DNA of 64,000 bases from Rutidosis leptorrhynchoides (taxonomy: Eukaryota; Streptophyta; Magnoliopsida; Asterales; Asteraceae), in NCBI RefSeq assembly GCF_046630445.1, contig NC_092340.1, forward strand, positions 36,974,001-37,038,000, written 5' to 3'. The notes under the pieces are model-generated. The model saw only the letters and a program-made list of their open reading frames with translations, had not been told where the DNA came from and did no database searches. Both the position numbers and the translations under genes were made by a program. Of the stretch, positions 24,700 to 36,592 are shown one piece after another. Numbering within the stretch: position 1 is the first letter of the stretch; each line of letters starts with the position of its first letter.

Positions 24700-25314
24700 T
24701 TATTCCGACTCGCTCGTTTCTTCTTCTTCGATTTTGGTTCGTTTTGCCAAGTTTCTAGGGATATATGATGTTCCCCTAATACGAACTGTCGTTGTCCACA
24801 TTGGTTTAGAAAAACCTGGTGGTTTAGAGGTTCCCGGGTCATTGTTACAACTTAAGGACTTCGGGCGTTGACGATACATATAAAGTTCATCGGGGTTGGA
24901 ATTAGATTTCTCTATTTTTATGCCCTTTCCCTTATTATTTTCTTTTGCCTTTTTAAATTCAGTTGGGGTAATTTCTATAACATCATCGGAATTCTCGTCG
25001 GAATCCGATTCATAGGAGAATTGGTAATCCTCCCAATATTTTGCTTCCTTGGCGGAAACACCATTGACCATAATTAACCTTGGTCGGTTGGTTGAAGATT
25101 TTCTTTTACTTAACCGTTTTATTATTTCCCCCACCGGTTCTATTTCTTCATCCGGTTCTGATTCTTCTTCCGGTTCCGATTCTTCTTCCGGTTCCGACTC
25201 TTCTTCCGGTTCCTCTTCGGGAACTTGTGAATCAGTCCACGAATCATTCCAATTTACATTTGACTCTTCATTATTATTAGGTGAGTCAATGGGACTTGTT
25301 CTAGAGGTAGACAT
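24700..25314 (-). CDS. Extra acidic ORF between primer site and F-box ORF, element B
   Basis: 204-codon frame, first in the element after the primer site. It begins MSTSRTSPIDSPNNNEES and contains four EPEEE/EPDEE-type repeats at about residues 32-62, an acidic serine-rich middle (ESDSDENSDDVIE) and a basic segment near the C-terminus (IPRNLAKRTKIEEEE). No recognised domain; the composition suggests a disordered, possibly nuclear protein. Its position, repeats and C-terminal pattern match the 150-codon ORF of element A, so the two are probably homologous accessory genes. It could instead be a fast-evolving remnant of a captured host gene. Confidence 0.6.
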   Translation of the reverse strand: MSTSRTSPIDSPNNNEESNVNWNDSWTDSQVPEEEPEEESEPEEESEPEEESEPDEEIEPVGEIIKRLSKRKSSTNRPRLIMVNGVSAKEAKYWEDYQFSYESDSDENSDDVIEITPTEFKKAKENNKGKGIKIEKSNSNPDELYMYRQRPKSLSCNNDPGTSKPPGFSKPMWTTTVRIRGTSYIPRNLAKRTKIEEEETSESE

Positions 25315-25508
25315 CTATCACATAATATCAAACGCGTTAAGAGATTAATATATCACATAATATTCACATGTTAAAAATATATAGTTTCCAACAAAATTTG
25401 TTAAGCAATCATTTTTCAAGTAAACACGGTCGAAGTCCAGACTCACTAATGCATCCTAACAAACTCGATAAGACACACTAATGAAAAATTCTGGTTCTCT
25501 AAGACCAA

Positions 25509-25521
25509 CGCTCGGATACCA
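25509..25521 (-). other. Primer-binding site of element B (tRNA-iMet type)
   Basis: The minus strand reads TGGTATCCGAGCG two bases from the LTR start at 25524. It resembles the initiator-Met primer complement, with one difference from the version in element A. Confidence 0.8.
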
Positions 25522-25523
25522 AC

Positions 25524-28500
25524 TGAAATGTCCCGTTCTTATTGATTAAAAACGTTCCATATTAATTGATTTCGTTGCGAGGTTTTGACCTCTATATGAG
25601 ACGTTTTTCAAAGACTGCATTTATTTTTAAAACAAACCATAACCTTTATTTCATAAATAAAGGTTTAAAAAGCTTTACGTAGATTATCAAATAATGATAA
25701 TCTAAAATATCCTGTTTACACACGACCATTACATAATGGTTTACAATACAAATATGTTACATCGAAATCAGTTTCTTAAATGCAGTTTTTACACAATATC
25801 ATACAAACATGGACTCCAAATCTTGTCCTTATTTTAGTATGCAACAGCGGAAGCTCTTAATATTCACCTGAGAATAAACATGCTTTAAACGTCAACAAAA
25901 ATGTTGGTGAGTTATAGGTTTAACCTATATATATCAAATCGTAACAATAGACCACAAGATTTCATATTTCAATACACATCCCATACATAGAGATAAAAAT
26001 CATTCATATGGTGAACACCTGGTAACCGACATTAACAAGATGCATATATAAGAATATCCCCATCATTCCGGGACACCCTTCGGATATGATATAAATTTCG
26101 AAGTACTAAAGCATCCGGTACTTGGGATGGGGTTTGTTAGGCCCAATAGATCTATCTTTAGGATTCGCGTCAATTAGGGTGTCTGTTCCCTAATTCTTAG
26201 ATTACCAGACTTAATAAAAAGGGGCATATTCAATTTTGATAATTCAACCATAGAATGTAGTTTCACGTACTTATGTCTATTTTGTAAATCATTTATAAAA
26301 CCTGCATGTATTCTCATCCCAAAAATATTAGATTTTAAAAGTGGGACTATAACTCACTTTCACAGATTTTTACTTCGTCGGGAAGTAAGACTTGGCCACT
26401 GGTTGATTCACGAACCTATAACAATATATACATATATATCAAAGTATGTTCAAAATATATTTACAACACTTTTAATATATTTTGATGTTTTAAGTTTATT
26501 AAGTCAGCTGTCCTCGTTAGTAACCTACAACTAGTTGTCCACAATTAGATGTACAGAAATAAATCGATAAATATTATCTTGAATCAATCCACGACCCAGT
26601 GTATACGTATCTCAGTATTGATCACAACTCAAACTATATATATTTTGGAATCAACCTCAACCCTGTATAGCTAACTCCAACATTCACATATAGAGTGTCT
26701 ATGGTTGTTCCGAAATATATATAGATGTGTCGACATGATAGGTCGAAACATTGTATACGTGTCTATGGTATCTCAAGATTACATAATATACAATACAAGT
26801 TGATTAAGTTATGGTTGGAATAGATTTGTTACCAATTTTCACGTAGCTAAAATGAGAAAAATTATCCAATCTTGTTTTACCCATAACTTCTTCATTTTAA
26901 ATCCGTTTTGAGTGAATCAAATTGCTATGGTTTCATATTGAACTCTATTTTATGAATCTAAACAGAAAAGTATAGGTTTATAGTCGGAAAAATAAGTTAC
27001 AAGTCATTTTTGTAAAGGTAGTCATTTCAGTCGAAAGAACGACGTCTAGATGACCATTTTAGAAAACATACTTCCACTTTGAGTTTAATCATAATTTTTG
27101 GATATAGTTTCATGTTCATAATAAAAATCATTTTCTCAGAATAACAACTTTAAAATCAAAGTTTATCATAGTTTTTAATTAACTAACCCAAAACAGCCCG
27201 CGGTGTTACTACGACGGCGTAAATCCGGTTTTACGGTGTTTTTCGTGTTTCCAGGTTTTAAATCATTAAGTTAGCATATCATATAGATATAGAACATGTG
27301 TTTAGTTGATTTTAAAAGTCAAGTTAGAAGGATTAACTTTTGTTTGCGAACAAGTTTAGAATTAACTAAACTATGTTCTAGTGATTACAAGTTTAAACCT
27401 TCGAATAAGATAGCTTTATATGTATGAATCGAATGATGTTATGAACATCATTACTACCTTAAGTTCCTTGGATAAACCTACTGGAAAAGAGAAAAATGGA
27501 TCTAGCTTCAATGGATCCTTGGATGGCTCGAAGTTCTTGAAGCAGAATCATGACACGAAAACAAGTTCAAGTAAGATCATCACTTGAAATAAGATTGTTA
27601 TAGTTATAGAAATTGAACCAAAGTTTGAATATGATTATTACCTTGTATTAGAATGATAACCTACTGTAAGAAACAAAGATTTCTTGAGGTTGGATGATCA
27701 CCTTACAAGATTGGAAGTGAGCTAGCAAACTTGAAAGTATTCTTGATTTTATGAAACTAGAACTTTTGGAATTTATGAAGAACACTTAGAACTTGAAGAT
27801 ATAACTTGAGAGAGATCAATTAGATGAAGAAAATTGAAGAATGAAAGTGTTTGTAGGTGTTTTTGGTCGTTGGTGTATGGATTAGATATAAAGGATATGT
27901 AATTTTGTTTTCATGTAAATAAGTCATGAATGATTACTCATATTTTTGTAATTTTATGAGATATTTCATGCTAGTTGCCAAATGATGGTTCCCACATGTG
28001 TTAGGTGACTCACATGGGCTGCTAAGAGCTGATCATTGGAGTGTATATACCAATAGTACATACATCTAAAAGCTGTGTATTGTACGAGTACGAATACGGG
28101 TGCATACGAGTAGAATTGTTGATGAAACTGAACGAGGATGTAATTGTAAGCATTTTTGTTAAGTATAAGTATTTTGATAAGTGTATTGAAGTCTTTCAAA
28201 AGTGTATAAATACATATTAAAACACTACATGTATATACATTTTAACTGAGTCGTTAAGTCATCGTTAGTCGTTACATGTAAGTGTTGTTTTGAAACCTTT
28301 AGGTTAACGATCTTGTTAAATGTTGTTAACCCAATGTTTATAATATCAAATGAGATTTTAAATTATTATATTATCATGATATTATCATGTATGAATATCT
28401 CTTAATATGATATATATACATTAAATGTCTTTACAACGATAATCGTTACATATATGTCTCGTTTAAAAATCATTAAGTTAGTAGTCTTGTTTTTACATAT

Positions 28501-28773
28501 GTAGTTCATTGTTAATATACTTAATGATATGTTTACTTATCATAGTATCATGTTAACTATATATATATCCATATATATGTCATCATATAGTTTTTACAAG
28601 TTTTAACGTTCGTGAATCACCGATCAACTTGGGTTGTCAATTGTCTATATGAAACATATTTCAATTAATCAAGTCTTAACAAGTTTGATTTCTTAACATG
28701 TTGGAAACATTTAATCATGTAAATATCAATCTCAATTAATATATATAAACATGGAAAAGTTCGGGTCACTACA
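25524..28773 (-). repeat. 5' LTR of gypsy element B (3250 bp)
   Basis: Near-identical partner of 15680-18931. In sense orientation it begins TGTAGTGACCCGAAC and should hold the element's promoter, which would drive the acidic ORF and F-box ORF before gag. Confidence 0.95.
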
Positions 28774-28778
28774 TATAA

Positions 28779-30828
28779 TATATCAATACCTTTTCTTTTT
28801 AAACAAACGTCACATATATATACTTATAATACTTTTAATACTTTTAATAATTCCTTAGTCCGTAGTTAGCAGTCCGATGTTAGTAATTCAATTTTAATGG
28901 TTCATTTTTAGGTGTTTAATAAACCCCCAATGAAATAAATAAAACCCCCCATCGTATACGTATTGGTCGAGATTAATCTTGACCCACGGTACCGGTGTTG
29001 TCAAATGACGTGTTGCGTACATAAAGTACCGGTGTTGTCAAATGACGTGTTGCGTACAATCATGGGATCTTATGATTAATCTTCTCGTATTGTTTACGGG
29101 TGATCCTGAACCATATAAAATTAAATTATGAGTACATATATATAAAATATCATGTTATTTTAAAAAGATGTGATTTATTTAATTTTCTCCAATTATTTTC
29201 GTAGCTAAACTAGTCTTAGATATCCGATCTCGTTTTGGTCATAGTTTCTTCGTTACAACTCCGTTTTCGTTGATTCAACTTGCCACTTCCTTGGATCGAG
29301 TCCCTCTTTAAGACTATGAACTGTAAATACCTTAGTTTGTATTCGAAATCACAGGTCATAGGTCAAACTTTAGTGAAACTTATGAAGTTAATCATTTTCC
29401 ATCATGTAAACAACCTTAAATGATTATTTTTCTAAAAATACTTATACTTTGAGTTAAATCATGAAATTTTTATGTGTTATCATATTCATAGTAAAAATCA
29501 TTTTTCCAGAAAATAAACCTCCAATTCAAAGTTTAAGATGGTTTTTAATTATCCAACCCAAAACAGCCCCCGGTTGCACTCCGACGTCGTAAATTCAGTT
29601 TTTAAGGTGTTCTTTGAAAAACCAAGTTATACCTTGTTAAATTAGCATATATTTATGATATATTACAGGTCTTGAAGTATTTTAAAAGTTAAGTGAGAAG
29701 GATCTATTTAGTTTGCAAACAAGTTTGAAAACATTCAAACTATGTTCTTGTTGTTAAAATTTTATACCACAAAATAAGATAGCTATATATATATATGAAT
29801 CGAATAAGGTTATGAACAAAGTTACTACCTCAAGTTACTTGGACAAGATTGCTGTAAAAGAGAAGTAAAAATCTAGAACCAAAAGAGTGATGGAGTTGGA
29901 TGAAAGATTGGAAGTAAACTTGTGTTCTTGAAAGGATTCTTGAAGTGTTTTTGTAAGGTTTTTCTTATGGTGTTTAAGTGATGTTTTTTATGGCTAGATC
30001 TTCATGGATACTAGCTGAATGGTTATGGAGTTTCTTAAGAGTGTGTTTTTGGTTAAAGAAATGAGGTAATAAAATTTGAAAATGGAAGATGTATTTAAGG
30101 CCATAAAAACATGATTAATGGAAAAACATGGACAAAATTTCATGTTGTATTTTTATGTAATTAGTCATACTAAACATCAAAAGTAGTTACCTTATACATA
30201 AGGCATGAACAAGAGAGTTACCTTATACATAAGGCATGAACAAGGGCTGGTTGGTGGTGATTTGATGTGTATATACCAATAGTAAATACGTATAGAAGCT
30301 AGGTATGATACGAGTACATATACTCTAGATATACGTATAGAAAATCTTGTGAAAAATGGAATGAGAATTCAAATATAGCTATCTTTTGTGAATATACTTA
30401 TATTGTTTTATGTATTTAAGTCTTTAAAAGTGATTAAATACATTACATATACGATATATGTATAAACATTATATGTTATAAGTATTTATGTCAAATAACG
30501 TTACGTATGGTTATCGTTTTGAAAACTTAAGTTAGTAGTTTCAAAATATACTTATAACTTATTGTGATTAATACAAAATGAGATATTAAAACATCCTTAG
30601 ATCATGTTAAATATGTATATATACATATATATACACAAACGTATAATTATCATATGTTATATAGTTCGTGATATCATCGGTCAAACTAGACGGTCAAACG
30701 TTGTGTAAAACTCATTTCAAAAACATAAGTCTCAACAATTTGGATTGCTTATCATGTTGGTAAGGTTTAATTTATGTAAATATTAATCTTATAAGTATAG
30801 AACGATCGAAAAAGTGCGGGTCATTACA
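28779..30828 (-). repeat. 5' LTR of element A, outer part
   Basis: Continues the LTR interrupted at 15679 and ends gggtcattaca at 30828, followed by the target duplication tttct (30829-30833). Closely matches 7262-9308. Confidence 0.95.
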
Positions 30829-31990
30829 TTTCTTGTTCGTCCGGAATATCTTGTTGAGTTGATTGAGTTTACCTCGAACTTTGTGGTTCATCTTGTGCTG
30901 ATTTTTTCATGTGTTGGTTCCTTTTGTGATGAAGTTGCTTGGTCTGTTTCTATTGATGACTTGATATTATGATTCACTTCTTCTGACGAAGGAATATCTT
31001 CCAACCAACTCACAGTGTCATTAAAATCGATACTCCCATCACTTTTGTGTTGGGGGCTATAATAATAATCAGTTTCAAGAAAGGTACAATTCATTGTAGT
31101 GAACATGTGACGTCTTTTCGGGCTGTAGCATCGTTACCCTTTTTGGTTAACCCCATATCCAACAAAACACATTTTTCAGCACATTGATCTAATTTGGTTC
31201 GTTCTTGTTTAGGTATGCGAACAAAGGCAGTACATCCAAATATCTTAGGTTTGAGGGTAAGATTAGACGGGAGTTCATGAAATTGAGAAAGTATTTGAAG
31301 CGGGTTTTGAAGATCAAGAACTCGGGTTGAAAGTCGGTTTATAAGATAAGTTGCTGTGGCAATGCTTCCGGCCAAAAACTCCTCGGGACATTTGATTCTA
31401 TTAGTAAAGACCGAGTTATTTCTAAAAGGATACGATTTTTTCGCTCAGCTACCCCATTTTGTTCAAGGGTATGAGCACACGAAGTTTGGTGAATTATCCA
31501 TTTCTCTTGACAAAATTGTTTCATGGATGAGTTAACAAATTCTCCTCCGTTATCGAATCGTAAAATTTGAATATGTTTGTTAAATTGAGTTTGAATCATA
31601 TTATAAAATAATGTAAATTTATCAAAAACTTAAGATTTGTTTGTCAAAAAATAGGTCCATGTCATAATAATAAAAAATATTGAAAGTTTTATCCCCCATT
31701 AATTGGAGCAGATCCCCACACATCTGAGTGAATTAAAGAAAATGGAGCATTTTTCTTGGTATTATTAGGTTTAAAAGTGTTTTTGTGGCCAATGCGGGTA
31801 TTGGGGTGAACCACTCTTCCGCGAATGCGAGTTCGAGGATCGAGATAACTATATGTGAAGGGAATCAATAAAACTCTTTGGTGAGTTCTCTAGACTTGTT
31901 GAGTCTGTTAGCATGGTGAATATTATTAGACATATTAGGTTCGTTTATTGTGGGCTTAGGTCAATGGTTAAATTAGGGTTTTGGAGTTCT
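30829..31990 (-). mobile_element. Ty1-copia element G, 5' portion (integrase part)
   Basis: Minus-strand integrase core and C-terminal segments: the block around 31599-31339 with SNVPRSFWPEA, the block around 31375-31091 with PKIFGCTAFVRIPKQERTK, and the start of the DVWG-type integrase region near 31740-31680. This is the portion of element G upstream of its RT; the 24-kb gypsy insert A separates the two. gag and an upstream LTR are not found; the upstream end fades out near 31.99 kb. Broken, with several breaks. Confidence 0.85.
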
Positions 31991-32301
31991 TTGTAATTTA
32001 CAAATAGTTGATCAATAATACCGCCTTTTTTAAGAGATTTCATTCTTTGGCAAATATGTAGCAATTTTCAGATTCTCTCTTCTACATGTCCTGCATCCCT
32101 CACCCTTCACCCGGGCCCCTGGCTCTATATTTGACATGTTACTGTATTTGGTTATGTTCTCACTTTCTTCTAGAATATTAATAAATAAACAGATTTTAAG
32201 TGAAATATGATATTGCTCTCGTCATGCATGAATCATATTCAAATACGGAGTATACTACAGCCTATATATAAACTATAAATTAACTACAACTACTATATTA
32301 A

Positions 32302-32434
32302 CTTTTTTTTTTTTTAATAAAAACTTACACATCCATCTAATACTAACACAAATATGTACATCACGAAATTTTCTAAGCAGGACTTGAACCCTTACAACCT
32401 TGATCTCGATATCGCCAAGCCATTGACTCTTTGA
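32302..32434 (-). mobile_element. tRNA-derived SINE, 133 bp
   Basis: On the minus strand the element starts with a box-A-like TCAATGGCTTGGCGA, has box B GGTTCAAGTCC, and ends in an A-rich tail (poly-T at 32303-32315 on the plus strand). An 11-bp direct repeat tactatattaa borders it (32291-32301 and 32435-32445). These are the marks of LINE-mobilised SINE insertion. Confidence 0.85.
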
Positions 32435-32445
32435 TACTATATTAA

Positions 32446-35385
32446 AATAATTAATTGATTACTTAAACAAGTTGATAATTACGGAGTATATTTTAAGTCG
32501 GCAAAGAATGCAAAATATATATTTTATATTATCGCTAATTTAAAATGATTAATATTGTTTGAATATTTATAAATTGGTCTACACACGTTAATAAATTACG
32601 GAGCAAGTGTTAGTCCAAATAAACAGAACAAAGATCAGCGTATGAACGTTAAAAACGTCACCATCGCAACCACCGTCTATGCTGCTACATACGTCACCAA
32701 TTCACCGCCATTGTCACCTACATTATCACCGCCTTCTTTATTGTTATATTTCAAACCACTCCATTTTAATATAATACTCGTAAAATTCACAACAAGTTTC
32801 ACAAGGAAGATTTGTTAATATTATTATACGGAGCACAAGTTTTTACTAACTTTTTATAACTATAGATTCAACTTTTTGTAGCCGTTAAAAAAAAAAAAAA
32901 AAAAAAAAAGTTTCAACTTTTTGTAGGGTCGTTTAAACAGAATTAGACGATCTATCTTCAATATCGAGTGCGAAATAACTCGATATTAGATTTTATATCA
33001 AAACGATTAAACAAAACAACGATCTTAGCAAGATATTAGACTTTAGGATGATTAAGATCAACCCACATCAGTGCTAGACGATTACGTAAGTGGATACAAG
33101 GCTTAGAAGGGTTTAGAGTTCGTAACCCTAACAATCAACCAAAATAGAAAATTAAATACTACCAGCACATGCAACCGTGCGGTTACCCTTTGAATCCGTA
33201 CGGATGCATTCTGCATCCGTGCAAAATGCATTATGCAGCCGTGCAGTTACACAACCAGTGTGTAAATTAAACATTAAACGTAGGTCAACTCGTACAAGTA
33301 CACACCGCATATAAACCATGATATAACTCCTACAATGAACTTGGGACCAACGTTATGCACCTAACACTTTTTAATTCAAAATTTTATATTATCAACCTTT
33401 TTAGTCATATTCCGACAAACTTTTTTTTTTCGTCTAAAAAAGAATCATCGATAAATATGTAAACATAAACAATATTTACAATAAATAACAAAGATCGTCA
33501 AAGACTAACAGACTAGTCAAAAGTAAACACCACCATCAAATTTGCACAACAAACCACATACAAGCAACCCAACTAGATTAAATTAACAACTTAGGGGATC
33601 TTGTAACACCGACCTTTTTTTCTTACAAACATAACGAAAGCCATTAATATTTAGATCACAACAATAGTCACATTATTACATAAATCCACGTCATATCATT
33701 ATGGTTTACAAACAATTTTACGTTATTACAAAATACATGTCACAAATGTCACATTAGAGTCCGTTCGTCAAACATGTCTTCATATATACACCAATACCCA
33801 ACTCAACTAGCAGTACTACTGATGTGTTCTAGGGGTATATAAAAGTGATTATTATTTTTTGAGTTTTTCTATCATTAGCCTTAAGGGCTATCCTTAAGAA
33901 ATTAGAACATGAATTAAATTGTTGTACATTTTGGTAACTATCAATTGACTTTTCAAAACCACCTCATTCAGTAACTTGATGTACAAATATTTATGCATTG
34001 AAAAATTCTTAAGTATAGCCCTAAGGGTTATGATAAGACAAATAATTTTTTTTTTATTATATACGGATAAGAAATACCTAATTATTACAACACAAATAGG
34101 CAAACATTCCTAATTGTATAGTAATATAGTTAGAGTAAATCCGAGATATCGTTCCAACATTATATTTAATTATAAGTTAATAATTAGTTTTTGGGAGTTT
34201 TATTAAAAAAATTTTTTACCATTTAATGACCGGTTCATAAATTTGATTTTCGAATATGAAACTAGCAAATAAACACAAAAATAAAATAGTAGGTAACAGT
34301 TACAGATAGTGAAAAGTAAATAACAATTGACTAAACGGATAGAAATATATTAAACGGGACTATGTGTTGGTGCATAAAAAGGTCCAAGTTCTAATCAACT
34401 AACATAAAAAGCCCGATTAGTATATATAGAGGCTATGATGCACATTTGTACCTAATGCTCATTCCTCTCAACCCTAATCGCCTCACTAGTTTTTCAGACA
34501 TTTTCTCTCAACCCTAGAATATCTCAAAACCCACAAGTCGAATAAACAACTCTAGGCATCGATCTAATTCGATTTTTACAATCCGTTCGTCAAAAATGTC
34601 TTCATACACCAATCCGAAAAGCTCCAACAATTTTTGCTATTAAAATTGAAATTGTGAGAAATATTAGACTAGCAAAAATGTATAAATGATAATTCGAAAT
34701 GTGCGTATTTAACAAATAATAATTGTAGTTGATCCACTTACTTGTCGGCTTTTTGTAAATTTGATGTCTCTAAGTATACCAGTATATTCCTAGAACTAGG
34801 AGGCCAAGAAATGCCTGGCAAACGCAAAACGACGAATATTGAGAACTAAAAAAATTGCGAAGTTTATAATCGCCCCCTATAGTAATGATACTTTACCATA
34901 TGTCTCTTGATTTTTCATTTTTGTTTAAAGAATGAATCACTCTTCCATATGTATTAAATTATTCATTTCTAAATTTAAAAATCTCAATTTTAACCAATCA
35001 AAACTCATCTCTATCCACTTAAACCTATTATGTTTGGTTTATTGGTTAACGAAAGTGAATACTTGTTATAATGAGACAACATAAAATGACATTTCAACAT
35101 TCATACTTAATTACCTTACTGAATGATCACATCTCATTAATAATTTGAACAAAATAATATTTTCGACCAACATAATCTTCAATGCTAATATATATGCATT
35201 CAATTTTTACTACTCCTTTAACAAGTTTACAGATGAAAATATCATTTATTTTTCAAGTTTTACATTGTTGTTCCCTTTTACAGAAAAAAAAAAAATCGAA
35301 GAAATTGAACAATTGAAAATTCAAAATGATAAATTCTTTGAGTAATTTGCAACTGCTCGTCAGTCGTCACCTTACAATAACATAA
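32446..35385. other. Intergenic stretch without recognised gene
   Basis: AT-rich DNA with no supported coding region. It contains a pure poly(A) insert flanked by 15-bp repeats (32867-32926). It also contains a degenerate ~35-bp direct repeat (tccgttcgtcaaa, atgtcttcata) at 33760-33794 and 34582-34613. A TATA-like gtatatatagag near 34420 is followed by pyrimidine-rich leader-like sequence (ctcaaccctaatcgcctc). I see no ORF behind it. Confidence 0.6.
32867..32926. repeat. Poly(A) insert between 15-bp direct repeats
   Basis: ttcaactttttgtag occurs at 32867-32881 and 32912-32926. Between the copies are only ccgtt, about two dozen A residues and gt. The structure is that of a target-primed insertion in which little besides the tail was copied. 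Confidence 0.65.
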
Positions 35386-35946
35386 GGCTGGTTTCAACCC
35401 AGCGTTACTTTTTCTCCGTCATCCCACATGGCAACTTGTTTGACGCACTTGACGCCCCTAACGCGACGTCAAAATTTGACGCCCAGGGCGTCTGTCGAAA
35501 ATGTGACGGATCCAAAAGTTGTGTCAAATTTTTTTCATCCAATCAGATTTTGCCACAAATTTTTATACATTATTAACTAATACTACCTTCGTCCCACTAC
35601 AAGTGTCCACATTTCTATTTTGGGATGTCTCATTTCAAGTGTCCACTTTGTGTTTCAACTAATGAGAAGAGGTTATTCTGGAGAGAGAAGATTTCTGATT
35701 GGTGGAGAATGAAGTTAGTGGAATTTCCTAAAACTGTGTGCAAAAAGTAAGTGGACACTTGTAATGAGACCGAGAGAGTAGTAAATTTTATACCCAACTA
35801 CTAATAATATTTTACCACATCACCCACCACAAATTTAACCCTCAAATTTGACCTTCTCCTTTAAACAACTTCACTAATTGACCTTTTCACATCATCAAAA
35901 AGTACATCGCTTGCCTTTGACGTCACCATCAGGGTTAGGAATAGTC
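35386..35946. mobile_element. PIF/Harbinger (Tourist)-like MITE, 561 bp
   Basis: The left end ggctggtttcaacccag and the inverted right end gactattcctaaccctg match at about 10 of 17 positions. Both are bordered by the trinucleotide taa (35383-35385 and 35947-35949). A TAA target duplication with GGCTGG-type ends fits Tourist MITEs. No coding capacity. A Stowaway-like MITE sits inside it. It ends about 0.65 kb before the TRM start codon. Confidence 0.5.
35583..35781. mobile_element. Stowaway (Tc1/mariner)-like MITE, 199 bp, nested
   Basis: The left end ctaccttcgtcccactacaa continues gtgtccac. The inverted right end reads ctactctctcggtctcattacaa, then gtgtccac. TA dinucleotides border both ends. 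The CTCCNTCCGTCCCA-like termini are those of plant Stowaway MITEs. It lies within the Harbinger-like MITE and is therefore younger. Confidence 0.75.
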
Positions 35947-36223
35947 TAATGCATTTCTTTTAACATAGAACAATATTTCAAAATGAATTGATAATTGATA
36001 TTGAAATAGAAATAACAAGAATAAACTTTCTTTAACTTCCATGAAGTTTCAGGGGCTAATGTTGATACCATAAATTTACAAAGGATCAAAATGAAAATTC
36101 TGGAAATAGCAATAACGCTACAATTATGGCGGGCAATTCTTCAAGGCGTTGACCAATCAGCATATCAGACAATGTTGGTAGGCGCGTACAGTAACGCTAA
36201 ATTCAAACACAAACTCACTCTCA

Positions 36224-36232
36224 AAACCCTAA
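36224..36232 (+). promoter_or_regulatory. telo-box in the promoter/leader of the TRM-like gene
   Basis: AAACCCTAA within a pyrimidine-rich stretch (ctcactctcaaaaccctaa) about 360 bp before the start codon. telo-boxes are common near transcription starts of plant housekeeping and growth genes. The actual transcription start is not known. Confidence 0.45.
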
Positions 36233-36592
36233 TTCATCTCCACCATATTTGTTCATATTAAAATAATTCGGAATAATAAATAAACCGTTTCAATTATTTT
36301 TCAATAATTCCATTCATTACTCCATCTTCTTCGCTAATTCCCGTAATTGGCTTCTTTGATCCGCTAATTAATCAGATTATCACCTTATATCTATCAATTA
36401 CCATGTGCTGAGTACAGATCAAGCTGATTAACATCAGAATTAGAAGCAGAATCCTTCTCATCTAAGTTTCGTTTTCAATTGATTCCATCTCCTTTTCCTT
36501 GCGAATTCATAAATTGAGGTAATTCACTTGATGAATTGTGTAATTATGTTATGAACTATATCTTATACTTTTGTTTAATTTTGATTTTGTAG

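Larger units (their letters stand above)
15680..28773 (-). mobile_element. Ty3-gypsy chromovirus B carrying an F-box gene
   Basis: 13.1-kb minus-strand element inserted into the 5' LTR of element A, with 5-bp duplication tataa. Sense order: 5' LTR (28773-25524), primer site, acidic extra ORF, F-box ORF, purine-like palindrome, one long gag-pol frame with C-terminal chromodomain, purine tract, 3' LTR (18931-15680). LTRs of 3250 and 3252 bp differ at about a dozen positions plus a 2-bp TA-repeat difference by eye. That suggests an age of roughly 0.15-0.3 million years. All expected parts are present and the copy looks whole. The F-box cargo is absent from element A. Confidence 0.95.
6379..30828 (-). 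mobile_element. Ty3-gypsy chromovirus A (Tekay/Del-like), split by element B
   Basis: Minus-strand element bordered by the 5-bp duplication tttct (6374-6378 and 30829-30833), inserted into copia element G. Its parts in sense order are: 5' LTR (30828-28779 plus 15679-14797, split by element B), tRNA-iMet-type primer site, extra acidic ORF, gag, pol with a C-terminal chromodomain-like segment, purine tract, and 3' LTR (9308-6379). Without the insert it is about 11.4 kb. The two LTRs differ at about a dozen positions by eye over about 2.93 kb. That suggests roughly 0.2-0.3 million years at commonly used plant rates. It looks almost whole, with about one or two breaks. Confidence 0.95.
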
